DNA from: JANWVO01 sp037446555 | GTDB taxonomy: Bacteria; Acidobacteriota; Terriglobia; Bryobacterales; Bryobacteraceae | NCBI GenBank assembly: GCA_037446555.1 | Contig: JBBIIK010000018.1 | Coordinates: 6,240 to 70,239 of the forward strand | Direction of reading: 5' to 3' | Length of the DNA: 64,000 nucleotides | In this document: positions 15,955 through 25,475 of the stretch, piece by piece | Layout of the letters: the number at the start of each line of letters is the position of its first letter | Numbering within the stretch: the stretch's first letter is position 1 | Made by a program: the position numbers and the translations under genes | The notes under the pieces: generated by a model | Seen by the model: only the letters and a program-made list of their open reading frames with translations | What the model was told of the DNA's origin: nothing | Database searches by the model: none

Positions 15955-17109
15955 ATGAAACGCGCATTCCCCGTGTTCCTGGCCTTCCTCGCGATGGGCT
16001 TCGCCGATGCCGCCGGGCCTTTTGTGAGCCTGGCGCGGGAGCAGTTCCAGCTTTCCTACTTCGCCGCCCAGTGGATCCCTTTTACGGGCTTCATCCTGTT
16101 CGGCCTGCTGTCGATCCCGATGGGGCTGCTGCAGGACCGTGCCGGAAAGAAGACAGTCCTTTTAGCGGGGCTGACCATCATGCTCGCCGGGCTGCTGATC
16201 CCCGCCATTGCCGGCTTCACTACGTTTCCGGCGTTTTTGGTGACCGTGCTGTTGCTCGGCGCGGGCGCGACGACGCTGCAGGTGGCGGGCAATCCGATCA
16301 TGCGAGACGTCTCGCCGCCTGGCCTTTACTCGCGGAATCTGTCGCTGGCGCAGTTTGTCAAGGCGATCGGGTCCCTCTCGGGCCCGTTGCTGCCGGTGCT
16401 GGCCGCGCGTTGGTACGGCGCGTCGTGGCAGGTGGTGTTCCCGATTTACTCCGCCGCAGTGGTCATTACGATCCTGGCGATGCTGCCGCTGAAGGTGCAG
16501 GAGCGGACATCGCCCGATCAGCAACCCGCCACACTGGCTTCCTGTTTCGCGTTGTTGAAGAACCCCTGCGTGGCGATGATGGTGGGGGCCATTTTTCTCT
16601 ACGTCGGCGCGGAAGTGAGCGTCAGCGCCGGCATTCCGCTCTATCTGAAAGACCGGTTCGGCATTGACATCAGCCGCACGGGGCTGCTGGGCACGGGGCT
16701 GTTCTTCCTGGCGCTGACCCTCGGGCGGTTTTCCGGCGGCCTGATCCTGAACTGGATGAAACCGAAGCGGTTCTTCCTGGCCACCAGCCTGATTTCGATT
16801 CTCGGACTACTGGGCATCCTCGTTCCCTCTCCCACCGTATCCGCCGTCAGCTTCTTCGTCACCGGGCTTGGGTTCGCGAACATCTTCCCACTGGTGTTCT
16901 CGATCACGGTCGATGCAATGCCAGAGCAGACCAATGCGCTGAGCGGGCTGATGGTGACCGCCATCGTGGGCGCGGCGTTCGTGCCGCCGCTGATGGGCTT
17001 CGTCTCGGACCTGTTCTCGTCCGCGCGGGCCGGCTTTCTTGTGCCGCTGGCTTGCGTCGCTTACATCACCGCTGCGGCACTTTACAACCAGCGCCGGGCG
17101 CAAGCGTGA
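15955..17109 (+). CDS. MFS sugar transporter (FucP/GluP-like)
   Basis: This 384-residue major-facilitator protein has about twelve membrane helices. The N-terminal FVSLAREQFQLSYFAAQWIPF resembles the fucose/glucose/galactose H+ symporter subgroup. MGLLQDRAGKKTVLLAG is the loop 2-3 MFS signature. GAGATTLQVAGNPIMRDVSP is the helix-4 region, where this subgroup has NP. It probably brings in a hexose. The ROK kinase gene follows 17 bases later, consistent with uptake then phosphorylation of the same sugar. Confidence 0.87.
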   Translation: MKRAFPVFLAFLAMGFADAAGPFVSLAREQFQLSYFAAQWIPFTGFILFGLLSIPMGLLQDRAGKKTVLLAGLTIMLAGLLIPAIAGFTTFPAFLVTVLLLGAGATTLQVAGNPIMRDVSPPGLYSRNLSLAQFVKAIGSLSGPLLPVLAARWYGASWQVVFPIYSAAVVITILAMLPLKVQERTSPDQQPATLASCFALLKNPCVAMMVGAIFLYVGAEVSVSAGIPLYLKDRFGIDISRTGLLGTGLFFLALTLGRFSGGLILNWMKPKRFFLATSLISILGLLGILVPSPTVSAVSFFVTGLGFANIFPLVFSITVDAMPEQTNALSGLMVTAIVGAAFVPPLMGFVSDLFSSARAGFLVPLACVAYITAAALYNQRRAQA

Positions 17110-17126
17110 CTCCGATATCGAACGCC

Positions 17127-18239
17127 ATGCACATCGACGCATCCACTGACCGGCGGATCGTGATGACTCTGGACGCAGGAGGCACGAACCTGAAGTTCTC
17201 TGCCATCCGAGGCAACCGCCTGCTGCTCGAGCCTTTGTACCTGCCCGCCGCTCCCACGAACCTGGACGCCTGCCTCGATAACATCCTCGATGGGTTCCGC
17301 AAGGTTCGCGCACTGCTCCCCGAAGCGCCGGCGGCGATCAGCTTCGCGTTTCCTGGACCTGCGGACTATCCCGCCGGCGTGGTGTTCAACGAGAACAACC
17401 TGCCGGCATTTCGCGGAGGCGTCGCGCTGGGACCGATGCTCGAGGAAGCCTTCGGCATCCCGGTGTTCCTCAACAACGACGGCGATCTGTTTGCTTACGG
17501 CGAAGCCATGAGCGGCTTTCTGCCCGAGGTGAACCGGATGCTGGAGGCGGCGAGTAGCCCCAAGCGTTATGCCAACCTGCTGGGCCTCACGCTGGGCACG
17601 GGGCTCGGCGGCGGTATCGTGCGCAACGGCGAACTGTTCATCGGCGACAACTCCATGGCGGGCGAGGTGTGGCTGCTGCGCAACCGTCTGGCGCCGGAAT
17701 GGAACGCCGAAGAGGGCGCCTCGATCCGGGCGGTGCGGCGCGTGTACGGGGAAGCCGCCGGAATCCCCATTGACCAGACGCCCGAGCCAAAGGAGATTTT
17801 CGAGATCGGAATGGGGCGGGCACCGGGTCACCGCAAGGCGGCGCACGAAGCGTTCCGGAGGCTCGGCGTGGTGGCGGGGGACGCCATTGCCCAGGCGCTG
17901 ACACTGGTGGACGGGCTGGTGGTGATCGGCGGCGGGCTGGCAGGCGCCGCGCCGCTGTTCTTGCCTTCGCTGCTGGAGGCGGTGAACGACGTCTTTGCTC
18001 GCGACGGGCGCCCGATGCGGCGGGTAGTGTTCCGGGCGTTCGACTTTGACGATCCGGAGCAGCGCGACGCGTTCTTGAAGGGCGAGCCGCGTGAGATCAA
18101 AGCGCCGCGCTCTGACCGCGTCATCCGTTACGACGCCTTGCAACGGACCGCCATCGGGTTGACCCGGCTCGGGACGAGCGAGGCCGTATCGCTCGGGGCA
18201 TACGCATTTGCCCTGAGCCGGCTGGGGCCGGCGGTCTGA
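17127..18239 (+). CDS. ROK-family sugar kinase
   Basis: This 370-residue ROK protein has the N-terminal ATP-phosphate motif MTLDAGGTNLKFS. AISFAFPGPADYPAGVVFNENNL is the sugar-binding region, FLNNDGDLFAYGEA carries the catalytic Asp, and GTGLGGGIVRNG is the second phosphate loop. The Cys-rich zinc motif of many ROK proteins (CxCGxxGCxE) is absent, and there is no N-terminal helix-turn-helix, so it is a kinase rather than a repressor. It probably phosphorylates a hexose imported by the neighbouring MFS protein. The ATG at 17127 is preferred; ATG 17163 just before the motif is possible. Confidence 0.86.
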   Translation: MHIDASTDRRIVMTLDAGGTNLKFSAIRGNRLLLEPLYLPAAPTNLDACLDNILDGFRKVRALLPEAPAAISFAFPGPADYPAGVVFNENNLPAFRGGVALGPMLEEAFGIPVFLNNDGDLFAYGEAMSGFLPEVNRMLEAASSPKRYANLLGLTLGTGLGGGIVRNGELFIGDNSMAGEVWLLRNRLAPEWNAEEGASIRAVRRVYGEAAGIPIDQTPEPKEIFEIGMGRAPGHRKAAHEAFRRLGVVAGDAIAQALTLVDGLVVIGGGLAGAAPLFLPSLLEAVNDVFARDGRPMRRVVFRAFDFDDPEQRDAFLKGEPREIKAPRSDRVIRYDALQRTAIGLTRLGTSEAVSLGAYAFALSRLGPAV

Positions 18240-18347
18240 GGCTCGGGCTCAGTCAGGCGCACGCCGTAGTACGGCCGTCCCGATGATCTGCGGCGGATAG
18301 GGAATCCGCTGCATGCAGGCGCCCGTGGTCAGTGCCGATGAAGGGGC

Positions 18348-20714
18348 ATGCGTCGAATTCCGGTGTTTCTCCTCTGCCTGTGGGCGCTGCCCGCAGCGAT
18401 GGCAACCGTGCGCAGCGTGGGTCCGGGACAGCCGTATGCGAAGCCATGCCAGGCCTTCGCGGCAGCACAGGACGGCGATGTGATCGAGATCGACGCCGCG
18501 GGCAACTACAACGGCGACGTCTGTCCGATAACGAAGAACAACCTGACGATCCGCGGCGTGAACGGGCGGGCGCGGATCGACGCGGCGGGACAATACGCCT
18601 GGGGCAAGGGCATCTGGGTGGTTGTGGGCAACGGGATTGTGATCGAGAATATCGAATTCTCCGGCGCACGCGTGCCGGACCGCAACGGCGCGGGCATCCG
18701 GCTGGATTCAGGCAACCTCACCATTCGCAACTGCGTGTTCCATCACAACGAGAACGGCATTCTGGGCGGGTTCTACGGGAAAGTGGTGATCGAGCACTCC
18801 GAGTTTTACGACAACGGTTACGGGGACGGCTACAGCCACAATATCTACCTGAACGCGGGAGTCGAAGAGTTCACGTTGCGATATTCGGCCTCGAGAAGGT
18901 CGAACGTGGGGCATCTGGTCAAATCACGCGCGGCGAAGAATTACATTCTGTACAACCGGCTGACGCAAGAGACAGGCACGGGAAGTTACGAGATCGACCT
19001 GCCGAACGCCGGGCTGGCGTATGTGATCGGAAACACGATCCAGCAGGGGGAGACAACGCAGAACCGGGGCATGCTGTCCTACGGCTTCGAGGGCCTGCAT
19101 TCGTCGGTTCCAAACCAGCTCTACGTGGTGAACAACACGCTCGTGAGCACCCGCTCGGCCGGGGCGACGTTCGTTCAGATCGCCGGCAGCGTCACGGCGC
19201 CGGCGGTGATCCGCAACAACATTTTCTCGGGCAGCGGCATCCTGACCACGCAAAGCGCGGCGCAGCTGTCCGGGAACGTGACAAGCGGTGAGATGGGATT
19301 TCTGAATCCCTCCACCTACGATTACAGGATTTCGAACCTATCGGCGGCCCTGAACGCAGGCGTCGCGCCAGGGGATGGCGGCGGCTACTCGCTTCACCCG
19401 GAGATGCAATACCGGCACCCCCTGTGTGCAGTAGCGAGATATGACGTGGGACCGATCGACGCGGGCGCATTCGAATACGGCGTGGAAGAAGTCAATCCGG
19501 TATGCGCCGGAGGATCACAGCCTCCGCCGCCGGCGCCGACCTTGGGCGGGCTCGCCGTGTCGGCATCCACCGTGACAAGCGGGGGCTCCGTGACGGCAAC
19601 GGTGACGCTGAGCGCGGCGGCGGGGGCGGGCGGAATGACGGTGGCGCTTGCGAGCTCGCAGCCCGCGGCGCTTCCGGTCCCGCCGTCGGTAGTCGTTCCG
19701 CAGGGACAGACGGCGGCGGCGGTGACGCTGACCGCGGCCCAGGTGGGCGCATCCACAGCCGTGCAGCTCACCGCCACGCTGAACGGGTCGTCGAAGTCGG
19801 CTTCCGTCACCGTGCAGCCGCCGGCGCCGACCTTGGGCGGGCTCGCCGTGTCGGCATCCACTGTGACAAGCGGGGGCTCCGTGACGGCAACGGTGACGCT
19901 GAGCGCGGCGGCGGGGGCGGGCGGAGTGACGGTGGCGCTTGCGAGCTCGCAGCCCGCGGCGCTTCCGGTCCCGCCGTCGGTAGTCGTTCCGCAGGGACAG
20001 ACGGCGGCGGCGGTGACGCTGACCGCGGCCCAGGTGGGCGCATCCACAGCCGTGCAGCTCACCGCCACGCTGAACGGGTCGTCGAAGTCGGCTTCCGTCA
20101 CCGTGCAGCCGCCGGCGCCGGCGGCTTTGTCGAGCGTGGCAGTGTCCGCCTCTACAGTGACGGAGGGCAGTTCCTTCGCAGCCACTGTGAAGCTTTCGGC
20201 TCCGGCGGGCGCGGGCGGCGTGGCCGTCGCGCTTGCCAGCTCCGAGCCCTCTGTGGTCCCCGTGCCCGCCTCCGCCATGGTGCCGCAAGGGCAAACTGCT
20301 GTGACGCTGACGCTCTCGTCCGGCCAGGTGAGCACGAGTACAGCGGTGCTGCTGACCGCCTCTCTGAACGGTTCGTCGGCATCGGCCTCTGTCACCGTCC
20401 AACCGCAACCTGGAAGCCCCCGCAAGGGCAGGATCAAGAAGATCACCCGTTGGCCGACGGTCGTTCGCACCGGCAGCACCTTCCGGGTGACTGTGGAGAT
20501 GGAAGCACCGGCTCCGGCCGGTGGCGCGGTGGTCAGCCTCTTGAGCACGAGCAAGGCGCTGCACTTGCCGGATTCTGTCACGGTGCCGGCAGGCGCCACC
20601 ACGGTTCAGGCGGAAGGGAGTGTGGACGAAGAAGCGCCCGGCATGCTCGCCTTTCTCACCGCGGCTTCCGAAAATTCCGTGACGAGCTTCCTGCTCGTTC
20701 GGCGCGGAAGGTGA
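18348..20714 (+). CDS. Secreted right-handed beta-helix protein with tandem Ig-like repeats
   Basis: The 788-residue product has a Sec signal peptide (RIPVFLLCLWALPAAMA). A right-handed parallel beta-helix of about residues 30-350 follows (repeated short N-rich strands such as NGIVIENIEFSG and GNLTIRNCVFHHNENG). This fold binds or cleaves polysaccharide in pectin-lyase-like proteins, but catalytic residues cannot be assigned. Next come three Ig-like domains of about 97 residues. The first two are nearly identical at both protein and DNA level and the third is diverged. A further beta-domain lies at the C-terminus. It is probably exported or surface-attached. The zwf operon follows 80 bases later. 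Confidence 0.82.
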   Translation: MRRIPVFLLCLWALPAAMATVRSVGPGQPYAKPCQAFAAAQDGDVIEIDAAGNYNGDVCPITKNNLTIRGVNGRARIDAAGQYAWGKGIWVVVGNGIVIENIEFSGARVPDRNGAGIRLDSGNLTIRNCVFHHNENGILGGFYGKVVIEHSEFYDNGYGDGYSHNIYLNAGVEEFTLRYSASRRSNVGHLVKSRAAKNYILYNRLTQETGTGSYEIDLPNAGLAYVIGNTIQQGETTQNRGMLSYGFEGLHSSVPNQLYVVNNTLVSTRSAGATFVQIAGSVTAPAVIRNNIFSGSGILTTQSAAQLSGNVTSGEMGFLNPSTYDYRISNLSAALNAGVAPGDGGGYSLHPEMQYRHPLCAVARYDVGPIDAGAFEYGVEEVNPVCAGGSQPPPPAPTLGGLAVSASTVTSGGSVTATVTLSAAAGAGGMTVALASSQPAALPVPPSVVVPQGQTAAAVTLTAAQVGASTAVQLTATLNGSSKSASVTVQPPAPTLGGLAVSASTVTSGGSVTATVTLSAAAGAGGVTVALASSQPAALPVPPSVVVPQGQTAAAVTLTAAQVGASTAVQLTATLNGSSKSASVTVQPPAPAALSSVAVSASTVTEGSSFAATVKLSAPAGAGGVAVALASSEPSVVPVPASAMVPQGQTAVTLTLSSGQVSTSTAVLLTASLNGSSASASVTVQPQPGSPRKGRIKKITRWPTVVRTGSTFRVTVEMEAPAPAGGAVVSLLSTSKALHLPDSVTVPAGATTVQAEGSVDEEAPGMLAFLTAASENSVTSFLLVRRGR
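19527..20108 (+). repeat. Two nearly identical 291-bp tandem repeats within the beta-helix gene
   Basis: Copies lie at 19527-19817 and 19818-20108. Reading them side by side I find only two base differences (one synonymous C/T and one A/G changing Met to Val). The period is 97 codons, one Ig-like domain. A third, clearly diverged unit begins at 20109. Near-identity of only two of the three copies points to a recent duplication or ongoing homogenisation. Confidence 0.9.
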
Positions 20715-20794
20715 ATCCCGATCCAGCCGCGGCGCCGGGGCTCAGGAAGAGCGCTTGCGGCCAGGGATTCCGAGGCGCCTGTTATCATGAGGCG

Positions 20795-22321
20795 GTGGGC
20801 GACACTTCTCCTCTGGCAGACCCCTTGCGTTACGGTCGTGCTGCGAGATCCGCCGCCATCGTGATCTTCGGAGCCAACGGCGACCTGACCCGCCGGATGC
20901 TGATGCCGGCCCTGTACCGCCTCGCCTATGAAAGAAGGCTGCCGGCGGGATTCGCGGTGCTCGGGGTCAGCAGGACGCCGATGCCGGACGAGGTTTTCCG
21001 GGAAACCATGAAGGAGGCCGTTCAGGCACACCTGGAAAACAGCCCGTTTGACCAGGAATTATGGAGCGCATTTTCAGAGAGCCTTTTCTATTTGAGCGGA
21101 GACATCGGGGAGGAAGAGACCTGCAGGGCGTTGGGACGCCGCTTGGCCGAAATCGAGGCGGAACGCGGCACGGAAGGCAACGTCCTGTTCTACATGTCCA
21201 TCGCGCCCAGCCAGTATGAAAGGGCCGTGCAGGGCATCGCCTCGGCGGGGTTGAGCGAAGCTCCCGGAAGCGCCTGGCGGCGGATCGTCGTGGAAAAGCC
21301 CTTCGGGCGCGACCTGTCGAGCGCCCGGCAATTAAACAAGACAATCTCGGCGGCTTTCCCCGAGAGTTCGATTTACAGAATCGATCACTATCTCGGCAAG
21401 GAGACAGTCCAGAATATCCTGGCGTTCCGCTTCGGCAACGGAATTTTCGAGCCGCTTTGGAACCGCCGCTATGTGAACCACGTGCAGGTGACTGCGGCGG
21501 AATCGATCGGCGTGGAGGGCCGGGGCGCCTATTACGAGGAGTCCGGCGCGCTGCGTGACATGATCCAGAACCACCTGCTGCAGGTTCTGGCGACGGTCGC
21601 CATGGAGCCGCCTTCAGAGTTTGCCGCGGAGGCGGTGCGTGATGAACGGGCAAAGCTGCTGAAGGCTGTGCGGCGGATGACCGCGCAGGAAGCGGAGCTG
21701 GAGGCGGTGAGAGGCCGATACAGCCGGGCGCGCGTGGGAGGAGAGGAAGTGGCCGGGTTCCGCGAGGAACCCGGCGTGAATCCGGATTCGAAAACGGAGA
21801 CTTACGCCGCCCTGACGCTGTTCATCGACAACTGGCGCTGGGCGGGCGTGCCCTTCTATGTACGGTCCGGCAAGCGGATGCCGAAGCGGGTGACCGACAT
21901 CGCCGTGGAGTTCCACCGCGCTCCGCTGCCGCTGTTCGGGCGCGGCAATGGCGATCAGTGGCCGAACCTGCTTGTGCTGCGCATCCAGCCCGAGGAGGGG
22001 ATCTCGCTGCGCTTTCTCTCGAAGACTCCCGGCGCACACAGAACCTTGCGGCCAGTGATGATGGACTTCAATTATGGCTCGAGCTTCGGAATGCGGACGC
22101 CTTCGGCCTACGAGACGCTGCTTCTGGACGCGCTGGAGGGAGACGCCACGCTCTACACACGGCAGGACATGGTGGAGGCCAGTTGGGAGATTGTGCAACC
22201 GGTTCTGGACGTCTGGCAGGCCTCAGGCGCGGCGCCTCCCGCCTATCCTGCAGGCACCTGGGGGCCCGCGCAGGCCGATGCAATGCTCGAGCGCCGGGGC
22301 CACCGCTGGAGGATCCCTTGA
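20795..22321 (+). CDS. zwf: Glucose-6-phosphate 1-dehydrogenase
   Basis: Zwf oxidises glucose-6-phosphate to 6-phosphogluconolactone and makes NADPH. The 508-residue protein has the dinucleotide motif IVIFGANGDLTRRML, the substrate-binding active-site motif RIDHYLGKE, and VEKPFGRD. The GTG at 20795 gives the normal family length. The frame remains open for hundreds of codons upstream through the repeat region of the preceding gene, but that part is not homologous. It is the first gene of a coupled zwf-opcA-pgl operon. Confidence 0.96.
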   Translation: MGDTSPLADPLRYGRAARSAAIVIFGANGDLTRRMLMPALYRLAYERRLPAGFAVLGVSRTPMPDEVFRETMKEAVQAHLENSPFDQELWSAFSESLFYLSGDIGEEETCRALGRRLAEIEAERGTEGNVLFYMSIAPSQYERAVQGIASAGLSEAPGSAWRRIVVEKPFGRDLSSARQLNKTISAAFPESSIYRIDHYLGKETVQNILAFRFGNGIFEPLWNRRYVNHVQVTAAESIGVEGRGAYYEESGALRDMIQNHLLQVLATVAMEPPSEFAAEAVRDERAKLLKAVRRMTAQEAELEAVRGRYSRARVGGEEVAGFREEPGVNPDSKTETYAALTLFIDNWRWAGVPFYVRSGKRMPKRVTDIAVEFHRAPLPLFGRGNGDQWPNLLVLRIQPEEGISLRFLSKTPGAHRTLRPVMMDFNYGSSFGMRTPSAYETLLLDALEGDATLYTRQDMVEASWEIVQPVLDVWQASGAAPPAYPAGTWGPAQADAMLERRGHRWRIP

Positions 22322-23250
22322 CGGCAGCCAATGCCCCGGCGATTCTGCGGGACTTGCACGAGCAGTGGCGCGGCGCGGCAGCGGAATCCGACGGCGGAGT
22401 TCTGAGGGCCTGCTCGATGACGCTGATCGCCGTGGCCGGCATCGGGGATGCAGCGGCGACCCGCGTCCTTGGAGCGGTCGTCCAGCAACATCCGAACCGG
22501 ACCGTGCTCGTGCGCCTGCAGAAGGAAGGCGGCATCCGCGCACGTGCCACGATCGTCTGCTGGATGCCGCACGGCAGCCGCCGCCACGTTTGCTCGGAGC
22601 AAATCGAGATTGCCTGCACTGCGGCGGACTTCGGCGAGGTCCTGCCGTTGCTCCGGGGGCTGGTCGCGCCGGATCTCCCCGTCAGCCTCTGGACGCCGGA
22701 TGCCGCACCTGCCGCGTCTGAATGGCTGCGGCCGGCCGCGGAGATGGCCGGCAAGATATTGACTGACTCGACCCCCCTCCCGCAGCGAGACGCCGCGGCC
22801 GCACTGAGACGGTTGCGGCGCCCCGGCAGGCTCGCCGATCTGGCCTGGACCCGAATCACGCGCTGGCGCGAACGGATTGCGCAGGACGCCGAGCCCCAGG
22901 ACCTCCAGGGCGATGCCGAAATCAGTTACGCCGGCGAGGGCGCTCCCATGCCGGCGTTGTATCTGGCGGCATGGCTCGAAACGCACGGCATCCAGCCGGT
23001 GCGCTTGCGCTGCGAGGATCCGGCCGCGCCGGGCGGCGGGATGGGACGGATCCGGCGAGTGCGAATCGGAGGCCTGACGATCCATCGCATTGCGCCTTCA
23101 GTAGTGGTCACGAGGCGGCGCGGAGTCTGCTGGACGTCGGTTTTTCCGCAGCTGGACGACGCCGCATTGCTGGGCGAGGAGCTGGGCATTCCCGGCGCCG
23201 ATCCGGCGTTTGAGACGGCGCTGGAGAAGCTGCTGGAGCGCATGCCGTGA
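22318..23250 (+). CDS. opcA: Glucose-6-phosphate dehydrogenase assembly protein OpcA
   Basis: OpcA is an allosteric activator and assembly factor for G6PDH, known mainly from cyanobacteria and actinobacteria. The 310-residue protein contains VRLQKEGGIRARATIVCW and SEQIEIACTAADFGEVLPLLRGLVAPDLPVSLW, both typical of the family. PADPLWDRITRWR-like text appears here as LADLAWTRITRWRERIA. The TTG start at 22318 overlaps the zwf stop (TTGA), which implies translational coupling. The stop overlaps the next gene's start (GTGA). The gene order itself supports the assignment. Confidence 0.9.
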   Translation: MTAANAPAILRDLHEQWRGAAAESDGGVLRACSMTLIAVAGIGDAAATRVLGAVVQQHPNRTVLVRLQKEGGIRARATIVCWMPHGSRRHVCSEQIEIACTAADFGEVLPLLRGLVAPDLPVSLWTPDAAPAASEWLRPAAEMAGKILTDSTPLPQRDAAAALRRLRRPGRLADLAWTRITRWRERIAQDAEPQDLQGDAEISYAGEGAPMPALYLAAWLETHGIQPVRLRCEDPAAPGGGMGRIRRVRIGGLTIHRIAPSVVVTRRRGVCWTSVFPQLDDAALLGEELGIPGADPAFETALEKLLERMP

Positions 23251-23957
23251 TCCATGTAACCCGGACCTCTGCGGAGGCGGCCCGGGACTGCGCGCTCCGG
23301 ATCGCGGGCTGGATCCGCGAAGCACTTGAGTCCCGTCCTATCGCCACCGTGGCGTTCTCGGGGGGGCGCACCCCGGCGCAGATGCTGGATGTGTTGCGCG
23401 GGGAAGCTCTGGACTGGCAACGCGTTCACGTTTTCCAGGTGGATGAGCGCGCCGTGCCGCCGGACCATCCCGACAGCAATTTCCGCATGATCGCGGAACA
23501 TCTCCTGGTTCCGGCAGGCGTGCCGCCGGCGAACGTGCACAGGATGCAGGGCGAGATGGACGCGCGGGCCGCGGCTGCGCTGTATGCCATGGACCTCTCG
23601 CGCGTGCTGGGCGATGATCCGCTCGACGTTGTGCAGTGCGGCGTGGGCGCGGACGGGCACACCGCATCGTTGTTCCCCCGCGAGCCGCCGATTGTGGATC
23701 CCAACGGCGCCGTGGCGGGGGTTTGGGTGGAGAATCTCCGGCAATGGCGCATCACGCTGCTGCCTGGAATGCTGGCCAAGGCCCGCCATATCTGCGTTCT
23801 CGCCACGGGAGCGGAAAAGGCTTCCGCCGTGCGGCGCGCCCTCACCGGACAGTTGGACCCGCTGCAAACGCCTGCCGGGCTGTTGCGGCACGGAGAGTGG
23901 TTCCTGGACGAGGCGGCGGCGCAGGAGCTGAGGCGCGGATCCCATTCCGCCGGCTGA
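23247..23957 (+). CDS. pgl: 6-Phosphogluconolactonase
   Basis: Pgl hydrolyses 6-phosphogluconolactone, the product of Zwf. The 236-residue protein belongs to the glucosamine-6-phosphate isomerase/lactonase fold. Visible motifs are ATVAFSGGRTPAQML (phosphate site), VHVFQVDERAVPPDHPDSNFRM, and the catalytic-loop region VVQCGVGADGHTASLFP with Asp and His. The GTG start overlaps the opcA stop by four bases. It completes the oxidative pentose phosphate operon; no 6-phosphogluconate dehydrogenase is nearby. Confidence 0.93.
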   Translation: MIHVTRTSAEAARDCALRIAGWIREALESRPIATVAFSGGRTPAQMLDVLRGEALDWQRVHVFQVDERAVPPDHPDSNFRMIAEHLLVPAGVPPANVHRMQGEMDARAAAALYAMDLSRVLGDDPLDVVQCGVGADGHTASLFPREPPIVDPNGAVAGVWVENLRQWRITLLPGMLAKARHICVLATGAEKASAVRRALTGQLDPLQTPAGLLRHGEWFLDEAAAQELRRGSHSAG

Positions 23958-23965
23958 GACAGCGG

Positions 23966-24004
23966 TGCCGCCGTTGGCGGCAGAGAGGCTCCGCATGAGC
24001 GGAG
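23966..24004. terminator. Paired hairpins between convergent pgl and response regulator genes
   Basis: TGCCGCC-GTT-GGCGGCA (23966-23982) is a perfect stem-loop. A second one, CTCCGC-ATGA-GCGGAG (23989-24004), follows at once. They fill the gap between convergent operons, so they probably end transcription from one or both sides. No T-run follows. Confidence 0.45.
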
Positions 24005-24014
24005 TGCGTCCCGC

Positions 24015-25475
24015 TTACGAAGAGCGCTTGCGGATGGGGATGCCAAGGCGCTTGATCTTCTGGTTGAGCGTTGAGAGCGGGATCCGCAACAGCGCCGCGG
24101 CGTCGGTCTGCGAGTGGTTGGTCTCTTCCAGCGCCTCGATGATGGTGCGCGCCTCGAAGTCGGCCACTTTCTCGAACAGCGAGGCGTCGGGCGGCAACCC
24201 GCCGCCGCCCGCCTGCGCGGTGCGGACGCCCGTGGATTGCAGGAGCTGTTCGGGCAGCACGCTTACCGGCACGACTTCGCTGGTGGCGAGCACGACGGCG
24301 CGCTCGACGGCGTTCTCGAGCTCGCGCACGTTGCCCGGCCAGTTGTAGTCCATCAGCAGGTGCATCGCCTCGGGCTCGAAGCGCAGCGTCGAGCGGCCTT
24401 CGGCGTCGAGGAACTTGTTGTTCTCGCGGCAGTAGACCTGGAAGAAGTGCTCGACGAGCAACGGGATGTCCTCCTTGCGCTCCCGCAGCGGCGGCAGGTG
24501 CAGGTTGATCACATTCAGCCGGTAGTACAGATCCTGGCGGAACCTCCCCTCTTCGACGAGCTTCGCCAGATCGGCGTTGGTGGCAGCGACGATGCGCACG
24601 TCCACACGAATCGTCTCCGTGGACCCGACGGGCATGAACTCGCGCTCCTGAATCACGCGCAGGAGCTTCACCTGCATGTCCGGCGTCAGCGTCCCGATCT
24701 CGTCGAAGAAGATGGTGCCGTGGTTGGCGGTCTCGAAGTAGCCGCGACGGTTGGCCACCGCGCCTGTGAAGGCGCCCTTGACGTGCCCGAACAGCGTCGA
24801 CTCCAGCAAGTCCGGCGGCAGCGAGCCCGAGTTGACGCCGACGAAAGGCTTGTCCGCGCGCGGGCTGTTGGCATGAATCGCCTTGGCAATCAGCTCTTTG
24901 CCTGTGCCGGTTTCTCCGGTGATCAGGATGTTGCTCTTCGACGGCGCTACCTGCGCCACCAGGTCGAGCACGCGCAGCATGCGCTCGCTCTTGCCGACGA
25001 TGTTGGGGAAGGCGTAGCGCTGCTTGAGGGCGCGCCGCAACTCGCGGTTCTCGCGTTCCAGGCGCGTACGCGCAAGCTGCCGGTCGATCTCGATCAGCAG
25101 CTTCTCGTTGTCCCAGGGCTTGGAGAAGTAATCGTTGGCGCCGGACTTCAGCGCCTCCACGGCCACTTCCACCGAGCCGTAGGCCGTGATGAGGAACACG
25201 GGCGTTTCGCGGTCGCGCTTGCGGATCTCGTCCAGCGCTTCGAGCCCGGAGCGGTCCGGCATCATGAGGTCGAGCAGGACGAGATCAAAGACTCCGGACT
25301 CGAAGCGGCGCAGTCCCTCGGCGGCGTTTTCGGCGCAGGAGACGGCGTAGCCTTCGGCGCCGAGCAAGAGCTCGAGCGACTCCCGGATATCGGCTTCGTC
25401 GTCCACCACCAGAATGCGGCCGCGGGGCGTCTGGGGGGGCGCTAGCGGCAGAGTTTCCTGATCAGGCTGAGGCAT
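24015..25475 (-). CDS. Sigma-54-dependent response regulator (NtrC family)
   Basis: This is a 486-residue transcription activator with three domains. The receiver (about 20-135) has the phospho-acceptor Asp in LVLLDLMMPD at residue 69. The AAA+ sigma-54 interaction domain (about 160-395) has Walker A GETGTGKE and the sigma-54 contact loop GAFTGA. The Fis-type helix-turn-helix lies at the end (NHSQTDAAALLRIPLSTLNQKIKRLG). It would activate sigma-54 promoters when phosphorylated by the sensor kinase. That kinase is encoded just upstream and its stop overlaps this start by 14 bases. The regulated genes are unknown. Confidence 0.95.
   Translation of the reverse strand: MPQPDQETLPLAPPQTPRGRILVVDDEADIRESLELLLGAEGYAVSCAENAAEGLRRFESGVFDLVLLDLMMPDRSGLEALDEIRKRDRETPVFLITAYGSVEVAVEALKSGANDYFSKPWDNEKLLIEIDRQLARTRLERENRELRRALKQRYAFPNIVGKSERMLRVLDLVAQVAPSKSNILITGETGTGKELIAKAIHANSPRADKPFVGVNSGSLPPDLLESTLFGHVKGAFTGAVANRRGYFETANHGTIFFDEIGTLTPDMQVKLLRVIQEREFMPVGSTETIRVDVRIVAATNADLAKLVEEGRFRQDLYYRLNVINLHLPPLRERKEDIPLLVEHFFQVYCRENNKFLDAEGRSTLRFEPEAMHLLMDYNWPGNVRELENAVERAVVLATSEVVPVSVLPEQLLQSTGVRTAQAGGGGLPPDASLFEKVADFEARTIIEALEETNHSQTDAAALLRIPLSTLNQKIKRLGIPIRKRSS

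Noticed and set aside
19527..20402. CRISPR-like or other short-repeat array
   Set aside because: The repeat unit is 291 bases, coding and contiguous with no spacers, so it is a protein-domain duplication.
19502..20794. Upstream extension of the zwf frame through the beta-helix repeats
   Set aside because: The added 430 residues are repeats in a wrong frame; GTG 20795 gives the normal G6PDH length.
24114..25445. A long rightward frame over the response regulator
   Set aside because: It is the opposite-strand shadow of a clear NtrC-family gene; no domain is recognisable.
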